From Acidimicrobiia bacterium (GTDB lineage Bacteria > Actinomycetota > Acidimicrobiia > Acidimicrobiales > Poriferisodalaceae): a DNA stretch of 38,068 nt. Below are positions 1 through 7,469 of the stretch, piece after piece (the first letter of the stretch is position 1; each line of letters begins with the position of its first letter). The notes under the pieces are model-generated. The model saw nothing but the letters and a program-made list of their open reading frames with translations, had not been told where the DNA came from and ran no database searches. The DNA is taken from NCBI GenBank assembly GCA_012960315.1, contig DUBN01000005.1, forward strand, positions 4,490 through 42,557. Reading direction: 5' to 3'. The position numbers and the translations under genes were made by a program.

Positions 1-592
1 ACGGGCTCCAGAAGACCGTTTCCCAGCCGCGGTCGAAGACGCATGGGCGGCGGTCCAATGGGTTAGCCAGCATGGCGGCCAGATTGGCATCGACACTAAA
101 CGCGTAGCAGTGGGAGGTGACTCAGCAGGCGGCAACCTTGCCGCAGTAATGGCGTTAATGGCACGCGATGCTGACATTGACCTCAAGCTACAAATGCTCG
201 TCTACCCAGCAACTGACGCCTCGCAACACCACGATTCGTTTGACGAAAACAAAGATGGTCCCCTTCTGACAATAGAAGTAATTGACTGGTTCTGGTCCCA
301 CTATCTAGGTCCTGAACCAAGTGAAGAGATACTCAGCGACTGGAGGTTCTCTCCCGCCCAGGCCTCTAGTCACAGGGGTGTGGCTCCTGCCTATCTGGCA
401 ACTTGTTCAGCCGACCCGCTCCGCGACGAAGGAAATGCGTATGCCCAACTTCTTAGGTCAGCAAAAGTTCCTGTTAGCCACTCAATGTTCGAAGGTGAAC
501 CGCACGTCTTATTTCAACTGTTCAACGTCTGTGAGGGCGCAAAAACTCTGATCGCAGAGTGCGCCGCGGCACTGACAAAGGCCTTCGAATGA
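1..592 (+). CDS. alpha/beta hydrolase (HSL-type esterase/lipase), 5' truncated
   Basis: This is the C-terminal part of a hormone-sensitive-lipase-type esterase. The frame is open from base 2, so the true start lies before the window. It begins with RAPEDRFPAAVEDAWAAV, the conserved stretch between the oxyanion-hole region and the nucleophile. Then follows the nucleophile elbow GGDSAGGN, with the serine encoded near base 121. The acid is probably the Asp in CSADPLRDEG and the base the His in EGEPHVLFQ. The internal ATG/GTG near base 110 is not the start, because family sequence continues upstream. The stop overlaps the next gene start by four bases (ATGA), so the two are probably cotranscribed and translationally coupled. 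The substrate is unknown; a short-chain acyl ester is typical of the family. Confidence 0.9.
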   Translation, partial: RAPEDRFPAAVEDAWAAVQWVSQHGGQIGIDTKRVAVGGDSAGGNLAAVMALMARDADIDLKLQMLVYPATDASQHHDSFDENKDGPLLTIEVIDWFWSHYLGPEPSEEILSDWRFSPAQASSHRGVAPAYLATCSADPLRDEGNAYAQLLRSAKVPVSHSMFEGEPHVLFQLFNVCEGAKTLIAECAAALTKAFE

Positions 593-2799
593 GTAGCACC
601 GTGCGACGGGATAACTGGGGGATCGCGCACGTCGAATCCACAGACGCGACTGCAGCTTTCGAAGCTCAGGGTTGGGTAGCGGCCTCCGACCGGATCTGGC
701 AAATGGATTCTGACCGACTTAAGGCCCTTGGCAGATGGGCTGAAATCGTTGGCCCCAAAGCGCTAAAAGAGGACGCATTCTTCCGAAGGCTGGGGCTGGC
801 GCAAGTAGCCCAAGCCGATTGGGCTGCACTGAGCCCACAAGCACGCGATATGACCGAGTGCTACACAAAGGGTGTCAACCGGTGGTTGGAGGAACACTCC
901 AAAGGTCTTCCTGCCGAGTACGCGCATCACCCAGCACCGCCGGAGCCCTGGGAGCCCTGGCATTGCGTAGCGGTGTACAAGCTCCGTCACATCTTCATGG
1001 GCACCATGCATCGCAAATTGTGGCGCGGTTACCTCTTGGCCAAAACAGGGCCAGATGTGGTAGCTGCAATGAAAGGAGACCCAAATCAAACATCGGTTAT
1101 TGCTCGCGGAAACGGACCGCACTTAGATCTCCTAGCTGATCTTTCTCCCCTCCTCAACTCCCAATCAGAGCTTCTGAAAGCCTTGGTTGATATCGATGGC
1201 GGGTCCAATTCATGGGCCGTTCATGGCTCGCGAACCGTCAAGGGGAAGCCGCTGTTGGCTGGTGACCCCCACCGGGGGATTGAATTCCCCAACGTGTATC
1301 ACCAATTTCACATGGAATGCCCTGAATTCAACGTGATTGGGCTTGCTTTCCCTGGAGTCCCAGCATTTCCTCACTTTGGACACAACGACGACGTTGCCTG
1401 GTGCATCACCCATGGAATGGCGGACGACACAGATGTTTTCATTGAGACTGAAAGCCTTGAAGCGATTGAATGGAATTCTGAACTGGTTCGAGTCCGAGGC
1501 GATGGAGACGTTGAGGTATTTTGTGGCTCCACAGATCGCGGCCCTGTCGTAATCGGTGACCCGGCCGACGGCATGGCGCTCTCAGTCGCATGGACTGGCC
1601 TAATCGGGCAAGACACAACTTTCGAAGCTCTGCAACCAATGTTGGCTGCATCAACCTGCGAAGCACTCGAAAATAGTGTCCGACCTTGGGTGATTCCCGT
1701 CAACAACCTTTTGACCGCTGACCGTGATGGAAATATTTCCTTCAAGATCAGAGGACGCGTACTTCAACGACCGACGAGCAACCGTTGGACCCCAGTCCCG
1801 GGCAATGCCGAACATGCTTGGTCCGGAATCGAACCCGTGCCTTTCGAACAACTGCCAGGATTACGAAACCCCGAGAGGGGCTTTCTGGTGACTGCGAACA
1901 ATCGCATTAGCGATACTGAACCGTACATTTCACTCGATTTCGCCGGTCCTGCCCGTTACGACCGGATCGTCGAGCTTCTTGACGAACTTCCGAACGCATC
2001 CGGGGAAGATATGAAACGAATTCACGGCGACGTACTCTCCTTGAAGGCGCCTCCTATTGTTGAACTCTTAATATCGCGAGCAACTCGGTTTATGCATCCG
2101 CGAGGCAAATGGCTGGTGGACTCCTTATCGAATTGGGACTTCCAGGTGACTGAAGATTCGGTGGAGGCTTCGCTATTTGCAGTGATACGCCGTCGATGGT
2201 GCGAAAGTGTCGGAGAAAGACTGGGAGTGTCTACTGCTCAGTTCGGGGCACCGAGCTGGCCTTCACCTGAAGTCGCAAGTCGAATGCTTTTCGAAGCGGC
2301 AACGACATTGCTCTTCAACGATGCTTGGAAGTGCATACCAGGGCTCGAAACAGATGATGATCTTGATGGGGCATTGTCGGCTTGTATTGACGAGACTTTG
2401 GAAGAACTTGAGCTTCGCCTCGGGGAAAACACCTCTGAGTGGACGTGGGGTCAACTACACAGGATGGCCTCACCTCATCCTCTCGCTTCGGCTTTAGAGG
2501 AAGCGAGACATCTGCACCCGCCTTTAGACAGCTGCCCGGGCGACGGAGACACTGTTAGATGCGGAGCAGTGATTCCTGAGACTGGAGAACGAGCGGCCGC
2601 CGCGTCGGTAGCTCGATATGTCTTCGACCTAGCTGATTGGGACTCTTCAGGATGGATTGTCCCTCATGGAGTATCAGGCGTGCGCGAGTCTGGACATGAC
2701 ATGGATCAGCGCTCTAAATGGCTCGACTGCGAACTGCTACCTATGACGTTCACTAAAGCATCGGTGTTATCTGCTACTCAAGAACAATTCGACTTATAA
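589..2799 (+). CDS. penicillin acylase (penicillin amidase) family N-terminal nucleophile hydrolase
   Basis: A 736-residue Ntn-hydrolase of the penicillin/acyl-homoserine-lactone acylase family, which cleaves amide bonds. These enzymes are made as one chain and cut autocatalytically into alpha and beta subunits. The beta chain would begin at Ser206 in GGSNSWAV, matching the family SNxW nucleophile motif. Next come the conserved GKPLLAGDPH and FGHNDDVAWCIT segments, the latter around the oxyanion/substrate region. NNRIS lies further on. The ATG at 589 overlaps the esterase stop and starts immediately before the conserved N-terminal STVRRDNWGIAHVES stretch; an in-frame start at 559 would only add unsupported residues. 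I see no clear signal peptide, so the protein may act in the cytoplasm, unlike many periplasmic relatives. The substrate could be an N-acyl amino acid, a lactam or an acyl-homoserine lactone; the sequence does not decide. Confidence 0.93.
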   Translation: MSSTVRRDNWGIAHVESTDATAAFEAQGWVAASDRIWQMDSDRLKALGRWAEIVGPKALKEDAFFRRLGLAQVAQADWAALSPQARDMTECYTKGVNRWLEEHSKGLPAEYAHHPAPPEPWEPWHCVAVYKLRHIFMGTMHRKLWRGYLLAKTGPDVVAAMKGDPNQTSVIARGNGPHLDLLADLSPLLNSQSELLKALVDIDGGSNSWAVHGSRTVKGKPLLAGDPHRGIEFPNVYHQFHMECPEFNVIGLAFPGVPAFPHFGHNDDVAWCITHGMADDTDVFIETESLEAIEWNSELVRVRGDGDVEVFCGSTDRGPVVIGDPADGMALSVAWTGLIGQDTTFEALQPMLAASTCEALENSVRPWVIPVNNLLTADRDGNISFKIRGRVLQRPTSNRWTPVPGNAEHAWSGIEPVPFEQLPGLRNPERGFLVTANNRISDTEPYISLDFAGPARYDRIVELLDELPNASGEDMKRIHGDVLSLKAPPIVELLISRATRFMHPRGKWLVDSLSNWDFQVTEDSVEASLFAVIRRRWCESVGERLGVSTAQFGAPSWPSPEVASRMLFEAATTLLFNDAWKCIPGLETDDDLDGALSACIDETLEELELRLGENTSEWTWGQLHRMASPHPLASALEEARHLHPPLDSCPGDGDTVRCGAVIPETGERAAAASVARYVFDLADWDSSGWIVPHGVSGVRESGHDMDQRSKWLDCELLPMTFTKASVLSATQEQFDL

Positions 2800-2848
2800 C
2801 TTTCGTTGTCAGACCGATCCGCTGGGCTTGGGAGGTCTGAGACGCGAG

Positions 2849-2854
2849 TAGCTT
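2849..2854 (+). promoter_or_regulatory. -10-like TANNNT element (TAGCTT), likely leaderless start for the AhpD-like gene
   Basis: TAGCTT ends 6 bases before the ATG at 2861. There is no convincing Shine-Dalgarno sequence immediately before this ATG. The spacing matches about eleven other starts in the window and the actinobacterial leaderless-promoter arrangement. Confidence 0.5.
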
Positions 2855-2860
2855 CCAGTA

Positions 2861-3955
2861 ATGGCATTAACCGAATACGAAAGCGAACTAGATATCGACC
2901 CGATGTTCGCTACCACTCACAGGGAAGTATGGCAGCGTCTTGGGGAGTGTGGGACTTGGTGGACAGGAACTCAACGCGTTGCAGCGATGAGCGAGGTTCG
3001 TGCCGCGTTTGAATGTCAATTGTGTTCGGAACGTTCAGATGCCCTTAGCCCGTCAATGATCGAAGGAACGCACGACTCTGTGTCGGAGCTTCCCAGACAA
3101 GCGGTTGACCTAGTCCACAGATTGACAACCGATCCAGGTCGTTTAACCCAAGAATGGGCGAACGCCACCATCAACGCTTTAGGCGAAGAGCGTTATGTGG
3201 AACTAGCGATAATTGTTTGCACCCAATACGTGATCGAAAGTTTTGCTAAATGCCTCGGCTTGGCTCTTCTGGAACTGCCTACGCCAGGTGACGGAGCTCC
3301 CAGCCAAGTCCGACCGACAGATGTTGGAGACGTTGGCGCCTGGGTCAGTCAAACATTGGACAAAGCTTTGGCAAATGTCTCGCGAGCCGGATCTTTGGTT
3401 CCCGACACCGAAGTTCTCTGGCGCGACATCGTCCAATGTCATTACAGCCGAGGACCAGAATTCGCTGAACTCGTCTGGAACCGTGCGCTTAGTCGACCTC
3501 AAACAGAGCTGGTGGCGTCCACTGTTTCCTTACTTAACGAGTGTTTCTACTGAACGGCGGCCCATGTATCGCTGCTCCGTGCGAGTAGCGAAGCCATCAA
3601 CACTGATGTCAAAATTGAACAACTTGAGAACGGGGCGAACGTTGAGCACGGATCGGCTCTGGTGCGATACACCGAGTCCGCAGTGCGGCTAGACAGTGAT
3701 CTCGCCGAATCCCGCAAGCATTTGCTGCGAATCGCCGGCTCGCAGGCCTTAGTCGAGGCAGCCGCGACAGTGTCTGCATTTGAAGGGCTCAATCGCATCG
3801 CTGATGTGACAGGTATTCAATTGGATTCCGGATTAGCCGACGAATCAGCTGACTTCAGGTCCGAGCTTGGCCTTGATTCTTACGCGGGTGCCACGAGCAC
3901 AAAGTCAAACGGATCCGCTCAACGAGCCGGCAACGTCATCGGTATCTTTCGCTGA
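2861..3955 (+). CDS. AhpD-like two-domain redox protein, predicted selenoprotein (CxxU active site; in-frame UGA at 3551-3553)
   Basis: Read straight through, this frame encodes 364 residues with one TGA at codon 231. Upstream of it is LLNECFY and downstream TAAHVSLLR. With TGA as selenocysteine the active site reads C228-F-Y-U231-T-A-A-H235, and E216 lies twelve residues before C228. This reproduces the spacing of catalytic Glu, CxxC and His in AhpD (E118, C130, C133, H137 in the M. tuberculosis enzyme), with Sec at the second, peroxide-attacking cysteine. The downstream 133 codons are open in the same frame and look like protein (LVRYTESAVRLDSDLAESRKHLL). A second motif, CQLC (C52, C55), lies in the N-terminal half after WWTGTQRVAA. 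A SECIS-like hairpin follows the TGA. The likely role is a thiol-dependent peroxidase or related peroxide defence. Alternatives are a nonsense mutation or a sequencing error. The Sec machinery is not in this window. A conventional gene caller would split this into a 230-residue protein and a fragment starting near 3662. Confidence 0.82.
3569..3591 (+). promoter_or_regulatory. candidate bacterial SECIS element
   Basis: The nine-base arm 3569-3577 pairs with 3583-3591, including one G-U wobble. The apical loop is CGUGC at 3578-3582. The loop starts 24 bases after the UGA codon, and G is its second base, as expected of bacterial SECIS elements read by SelB. A GGC/GCC pair at 3559-3561 and 3593-3595 could extend the stem after an internal loop. 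It lies inside the coding sequence, as bacterial SECIS elements do. Confidence 0.7.
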
Positions 3956-3986
3956 CACTTAAGCGACTAGTCGAGCAAATATCGTC

Positions 3987-5114
3987 TTAGTCACTTGTGA
4001 TTTGGGGCTCCCTTGGCAGACCCAAAAGTCGTTCTCCAATAATGTTTCGTTGAATCTCGCTGGAACCGCCAGCGATACGCATGCCAGGGGAGTAGAGCAA
4101 AGCTTGGATCGATGCACTGGTGAGCATTGAATGGGCACCGTGCAATGACGCGGCTAACTGAGCTTCGTCGTAACCCAATTCGCTGTTCATCAACTTAGCT
4201 ATCGGAGCTATACGTGAGTCGCCACCCCTGCGTTCCATGAGCGATTGAAGTGCCTTCCCACGATTGAGGATCTCTATAAGACCGTCAATTTGCAGCGGAT
4301 TGACATCACCGGCGCCTCGGATCATGTCCTCCAGACGGCGACGGAGACTGATGACGCCCGAGGCGCCAGCGCCACCGCGTTCGTCTTGCAACACCGCCAT
4401 AGCCACCGCCCATCCGCCGTTGACGTCACCTAAGACAGCATCAGAGGGAACTAACACATCGGAAAAAAACACTTCACAAAACTCGCTTTCGCCGGTCATT
4501 TGTTTAATCGGCCGCACCTCAACGCCGTCGAGTGCCATATCAAGCAAAAAGAAAGTGATGCCCTTGTGTTTTGGCTGTACGAAATCGGTTCTGGCCATGA
4601 GAATGCCAAACTGCGCCAGCTGAGCGTTTGAGGACCAGACTTTTTGACCATTCAGAACAAAGTGATCTCCATCAAGAATCGCGGAGCTTTGTAGCCCTGC
4701 TAAATCAGACCCTGCTCCAGGCTCACTGAACAACTGACACCAAAGAATGTCGTTACGCAACGTCGAGCGAAGAAAGCGCTCACGCTGGCTCTCAGTTCCG
4801 GACCGCATAATGGCTTCGCCTGCAAGCACCAGCCCTTGCAGGTTCAGGTACGGCGACACCTCCGCAGTCGCGCATTCCTCATGCCAAACGACGTTGTGCT
4901 CGGGCGTCAAACCCATGCCACCGCATTCACTTGGCCAGTGCACCCCAGCCCACCCATGGTCGAAGCAGAATCGCTGCCAATGCATCGCCTCCATGTGCAG
5001 GTCCGGAGGCAAAATCGCCCCATAGGCCGGACAAGCATCGCCCGAAGCAACGGCTTGCGTAATGAAGAGTGCTACCTCGTCCCGAAACTTGTCGAGATGA
5101 TGATCGTTACGCAC
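3987..5114 (-). CDS. acyl-CoA dehydrogenase family protein
   Basis: A FAD-dependent acyl-CoA dehydrogenase of about 375 residues, which oxidises an acyl-CoA to an enoyl-CoA and passes electrons to ETF. The middle domain carries WCQLFSEPGAGSDLAG and the FAD/substrate strand VLNGQKVWSS; KQMTGESEFCEVFF follows. The C-terminal region has AGGSSEIQRNIIGERLLGLP. The position of the classical medium-chain base Glu (EGTSEIQR) is Gly here, as in many FadE paralogs that place the base elsewhere. A TTG at 5120 is another possible start, but GTG at 5114 is preferred because TACGGT lies 7 bases before it. It is convergent with the AhpD-like gene, 31 bases away, and divergent from the M20 peptidase. The substrate is not predictable; steroid side-chain or branched acyl chains are possible given the neighbouring terpenoid-like genes. 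Confidence 0.93.
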   Translation of the reverse strand: MRNDHHLDKFRDEVALFITQAVASGDACPAYGAILPPDLHMEAMHWQRFCFDHGWAGVHWPSECGGMGLTPEHNVVWHEECATAEVSPYLNLQGLVLAGEAIMRSGTESQRERFLRSTLRNDILWCQLFSEPGAGSDLAGLQSSAILDGDHFVLNGQKVWSSNAQLAQFGILMARTDFVQPKHKGITFFLLDMALDGVEVRPIKQMTGESEFCEVFFSDVLVPSDAVLGDVNGGWAVAMAVLQDERGGAGASGVISLRRRLEDMIRGAGDVNPLQIDGLIEILNRGKALQSLMERRGGDSRIAPIAKLMNSELGYDEAQLAASLHGAHSMLTSASIQALLYSPGMRIAGGSSEIQRNIIGERLLGLPREPQITSD

Positions 5115-5121
5115 AGACAAG

Positions 5122-5127
5122 ACCGTA
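5122..5127 (-). promoter_or_regulatory. -10-like TANNNT element (TACGGT) for the leftward acyl-CoA dehydrogenase
   Basis: On the minus strand TACGGT ends 7 bases before GTG at 5114. This supports GTG rather than TTG at 5120 as the start and suggests a leaderless transcript. Confidence 0.45.
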
Positions 5128-5164
5128 GTAGTCGCTCATACTGGCCGCGGGCTCACTTCTTACC

Positions 5165-5170
5165 TAGCAT
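5165..5170 (+). promoter_or_regulatory. -10-like TANNNT element (TAGCAT) for the M20 peptidase
   Basis: TAGCAT ends 7 bases before the ATG at 5178. No ribosome binding site is visible, consistent with a leaderless message. Confidence 0.5.
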
Positions 5171-5177
5171 CACCTCT

Positions 5178-6542
5178 ATGAGCGACCTAAGTCACACTGA
5201 CACAAACCGCACCCATGAAACTGTTGAGTTGTTGCAACAACTCATCCGAAACGAATGCGTCAACACCGGAGAGAGCGACTCAGGTGAGGAGATTCGTAAC
5301 AGCGATCTGTTGGAAACCTTTCTTGAGGGGCCAGGTGTAGAAGTAGAACGTTACGACTGCCTTCCCGGTCGCCGGTCAATGGTCGCGCGAATTCAAGGAA
5401 CCAACCCCTCGGCACCGTCACTCTGCCTGATGGGCCACACGGACGTGGTCCCAGTCAGCCCTGACGGGTGGAGCCGCGAGCCTTTCGGCGGGGAACTCAT
5501 CGATGGTGAGGTTTGGGGACGAGGCGCTGTCGACATGCTCAATCTGACCTCATCAATGGCTGTGGCATTTCGCCACGTCGCTCGCAGTGGGTTTCGCCCA
5601 CAAGGCGATTTGCTCTATTTCGGTGTGGCTGATGAAGAAGCTGGAGGAACTTACGGGGCTAAGTGGATGGCTGAAAACCATTGGGACGCGATATCAGCTG
5701 ATTACGTATTGACCGAGTTTGGGGGACTCCCAACTGATACCCCCGACGGCAAAAAAATTACTTTGGCAGCCGGGGAAAAGGGTTTGGGGTGGCGACGGTT
5801 GACGGTGAAAGGAACACCAGGACATGGATCAATGCCATTTGGTGCAGATAACGCTGTCCTTAAAGCGGCTGAAATAATTCGACGCCTAGGAGAGTACCGA
5901 CCGGATGCCAAACTCACGGAGATGTGGCAGCACCAGGTGTCCACTCTTGACCTTGAATCGGACGTAAAGGCCGCGCTCCTAGACCCAGCGTCGGTGTGGG
6001 ATGCCATTTCGCAACTGGAATCACCTGCGCTCGCGCGGCACTTGCACGCATGCACCCATACGACGTTTTCGCCCAATGTGGTCCACGGCGGCGTTAAAAC
6101 CAACGTCATTCCTGACTCGGTTGAAATCGACGTCGACATTCGAACCGCCCCCGGGGATAGCGGCCAGGTCGATGATCATCTTCGTGACGCGCTTGGTGAG
6201 CTATTCGACGAGGTGGAGGTTCGAGCCATTCACGACGATCCGGCGACCTTTTCCTCGACTGACACACCAATGTGGCGCCTTTTGCAAGAGTTAATGCAGA
6301 AGGCACACCCAGGAGCGCCTCTCATTCCGTCGCTAATCGTAGGTGCAACCGACGCTCGCTTTTATCGAGAAAAGGGATCGATCGCCTACGGTGCTGGGCT
6401 ATTCAGCGATCGTGTCAACTCTTCAGACTTTATGGCCCGGTTCCACGGACATGACGAACGTGTCGACGTCGATTCGCTCGCGTTGACGACACAACTCTGG
6501 GTTGATGTCGCGTCGAACTTTTGGGACAGGGCGAATAGTTAA
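5178..6542 (+). CDS. M20/ArgE/DapE-family zinc metallopeptidase
   Basis: A 454-residue M20-family hydrolase that probably removes an acyl or amino-acid group from a small peptide or N-acyl amino acid in the cytoplasm. Visible metal-site residues are H87 and D89 in MGHTDVVPV, D119 in WGRGAVDM, and the E153/E154 pair in FGVADEEAGG. The dimerisation lid begins near GEKGLGWRRLTVKGTPGHGSMPFG. The last metal His is probably in the C-terminal region around FMARFHGHDERV. The open frame extends back to 4836, but that part lies over the opposite-strand dehydrogenase and is unlike the family. ATG 5178 fits both family length and the TAGCAT box. The exact substrate is not determined; members near D-aminoacylases often act on dipeptides or N-acyl amino acids. 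Confidence 0.93.
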   Translation: MSDLSHTDTNRTHETVELLQQLIRNECVNTGESDSGEEIRNSDLLETFLEGPGVEVERYDCLPGRRSMVARIQGTNPSAPSLCLMGHTDVVPVSPDGWSREPFGGELIDGEVWGRGAVDMLNLTSSMAVAFRHVARSGFRPQGDLLYFGVADEEAGGTYGAKWMAENHWDAISADYVLTEFGGLPTDTPDGKKITLAAGEKGLGWRRLTVKGTPGHGSMPFGADNAVLKAAEIIRRLGEYRPDAKLTEMWQHQVSTLDLESDVKAALLDPASVWDAISQLESPALARHLHACTHTTFSPNVVHGGVKTNVIPDSVEIDVDIRTAPGDSGQVDDHLRDALGELFDEVEVRAIHDDPATFSSTDTPMWRLLQELMQKAHPGAPLIPSLIVGATDARFYREKGSIAYGAGLFSDRVNSSDFMARFHGHDERVDVDSLALTTQLWVDVASNFWDRANS

Positions 6543-6556
6543 CGGAAATTAGCTAA

Positions 6557-7249
6557 TTATTCAGAGCAACCAATTTTTGGTGTCACATGAGGAAGTCGAC
6601 CGGTGCGCAATGAGGTAACCATCCCAGCGGCATCCAACTCCCAGATCACACGCATGCCCTTGTCACCATCGGTGACTGGCACGAACGTCACGAAATCACC
6701 AGCTTCAGATTCTTCAATCTTGGAGCCGAACGCTGATTTGATAGCGTCTTTGGTTGAACCTATTCCGTAACCAGATTTGGTTGTGATCGGGCCGCTCGAG
6801 ATATCGACCCGAACGACTTCTCCATTCACCACCATGAAGGATGCCCCCGTCGCACCAGCAGCAGGGGTGTAGTACTGACACGCCTCGCTTCCGGTTGACG
6901 CCGCGATGAGTTCGACACCGGCTTCAGATTGAGCTTTTTCGAGCAGCTGTCCTATCCGAACAGGCCCCAGTCCAGCGGTGGTGACTGTGTCAGCGTTCGT
7001 CAGAATGGGCACCAGAGTGGTTGCACTCCCGTAACGCTCAGCGGCGCTTTGAACAACCCCAGTTGTTGAACTTGATTGTTCAGCATCCGCGCTGTGAGAA
7101 GAAGTAGCTGCCGAAGTGGTGACGGTCGGCAGGGTTGTTGTCGAATCAGCGGAATCAGTCGAGCCGATCGAACATCCTGCGGATATCAATACAAGGACTA
7201 TCGACCCAGCAAGAACCGCAAAAAATTTTGATGTTCGTATTACGCTCAT
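6557..7249 (-). CDS. putative secreted lipoprotein of unknown function
   Basis: A 230-residue protein beginning with a lipoprotein signal: basic residues (R5, K8), a hydrophobic run, then ISAGC with the lipidated Cys at about residue 26. A low-complexity Ser/Thr linker follows to about residue 75, typical of actinobacterial exported proteins. The folded part starts with GLGPVRIGQLLEKAQSEAG and contains CQYYTP, a strand-rich segment, then GYGIGSTKDAIKSAFG. This resembles the small lipoprotein domains that recur in actinobacteria with a G[LI]GxxxxxxxxAxxxxG signature. A GTG directly precedes the ATG; I chose ATG 7249 because GGAGAG sits four bases before that GTG-ATG pair. It is convergent with the M20 peptidase. 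The function is unknown. Confidence 0.85.
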   Translation of the reverse strand: MSVIRTSKFFAVLAGSIVLVLISAGCSIGSTDSADSTTTLPTVTTSAATSSHSADAEQSSSTTGVVQSAAERYGSATTLVPILTNADTVTTAGLGPVRIGQLLEKAQSEAGVELIAASTGSEACQYYTPAAGATGASFMVVNGEVVRVDISSGPITTKSGYGIGSTKDAIKSAFGSKIEESEAGDFVTFVPVTDGDKGMRVIWELDAAGMVTSLRTGRLPHVTPKIGCSE

Positions 7250-7469
7250 CACTCTCCACCCCTTGGCAATGTCGATAAAAGCACGGCCTAGTCTCCGTCG
7301 ATCGACTTATGGACGAGGGTAGCGCTGTTCGGCTCGATGTGTCGGCGGGGCTACTGAGTTAGTCTTGAAAGCAAGTAATTAGTGTCACTACGCGGCTAAA
7401 GCGCCGCTAACACATCAGAACAGTGGCGATCGATTCCTTCGGGAGGATTCGCCAAACGGAGGGTCTTAA
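7250..7469. other. 220-base divergent intergenic region
   Basis: This is the longest gene-free stretch in the window, lying between the lipoprotein and the D-aminoacylase gene. It holds a small GC hairpin (GCGGC at 7392-7396, GCCGC at 7403-7407, six-base loop). A strong Shine-Dalgarno sequence, GGAGGG at 7458-7463, lies six bases before the GTG start at 7470. I see no small ORF or RNA gene that I can support. Confidence 0.6.

Noticed and set aside
3551-3955. TGA at 3551-3553 as an ordinary stop, with the downstream frame a pseudogene or a separate small gene starting at 3662.
   Set aside because: The downstream frame stays open for 133 codons in phase, and the TGA falls exactly on the second CxxC cysteine with correct Glu and His spacing. 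A SECIS-like hairpin follows, and no good start signal precedes 3662. Nonsense mutation remains possible, so confidence is not full.
3964-3973. Palindrome CGACTAGTCG between convergent genes, considered as a terminator.
   Set aside because: There is no loop and no U-tract; a ten-base palindrome alone is weak evidence.
4836-5177. N-terminal extension of the M20 peptidase frame.
   Set aside because: It lies over the opposite-strand acyl-CoA dehydrogenase and has no peptidase-like content; ATG 5178 has a promoter-like box and family fit.
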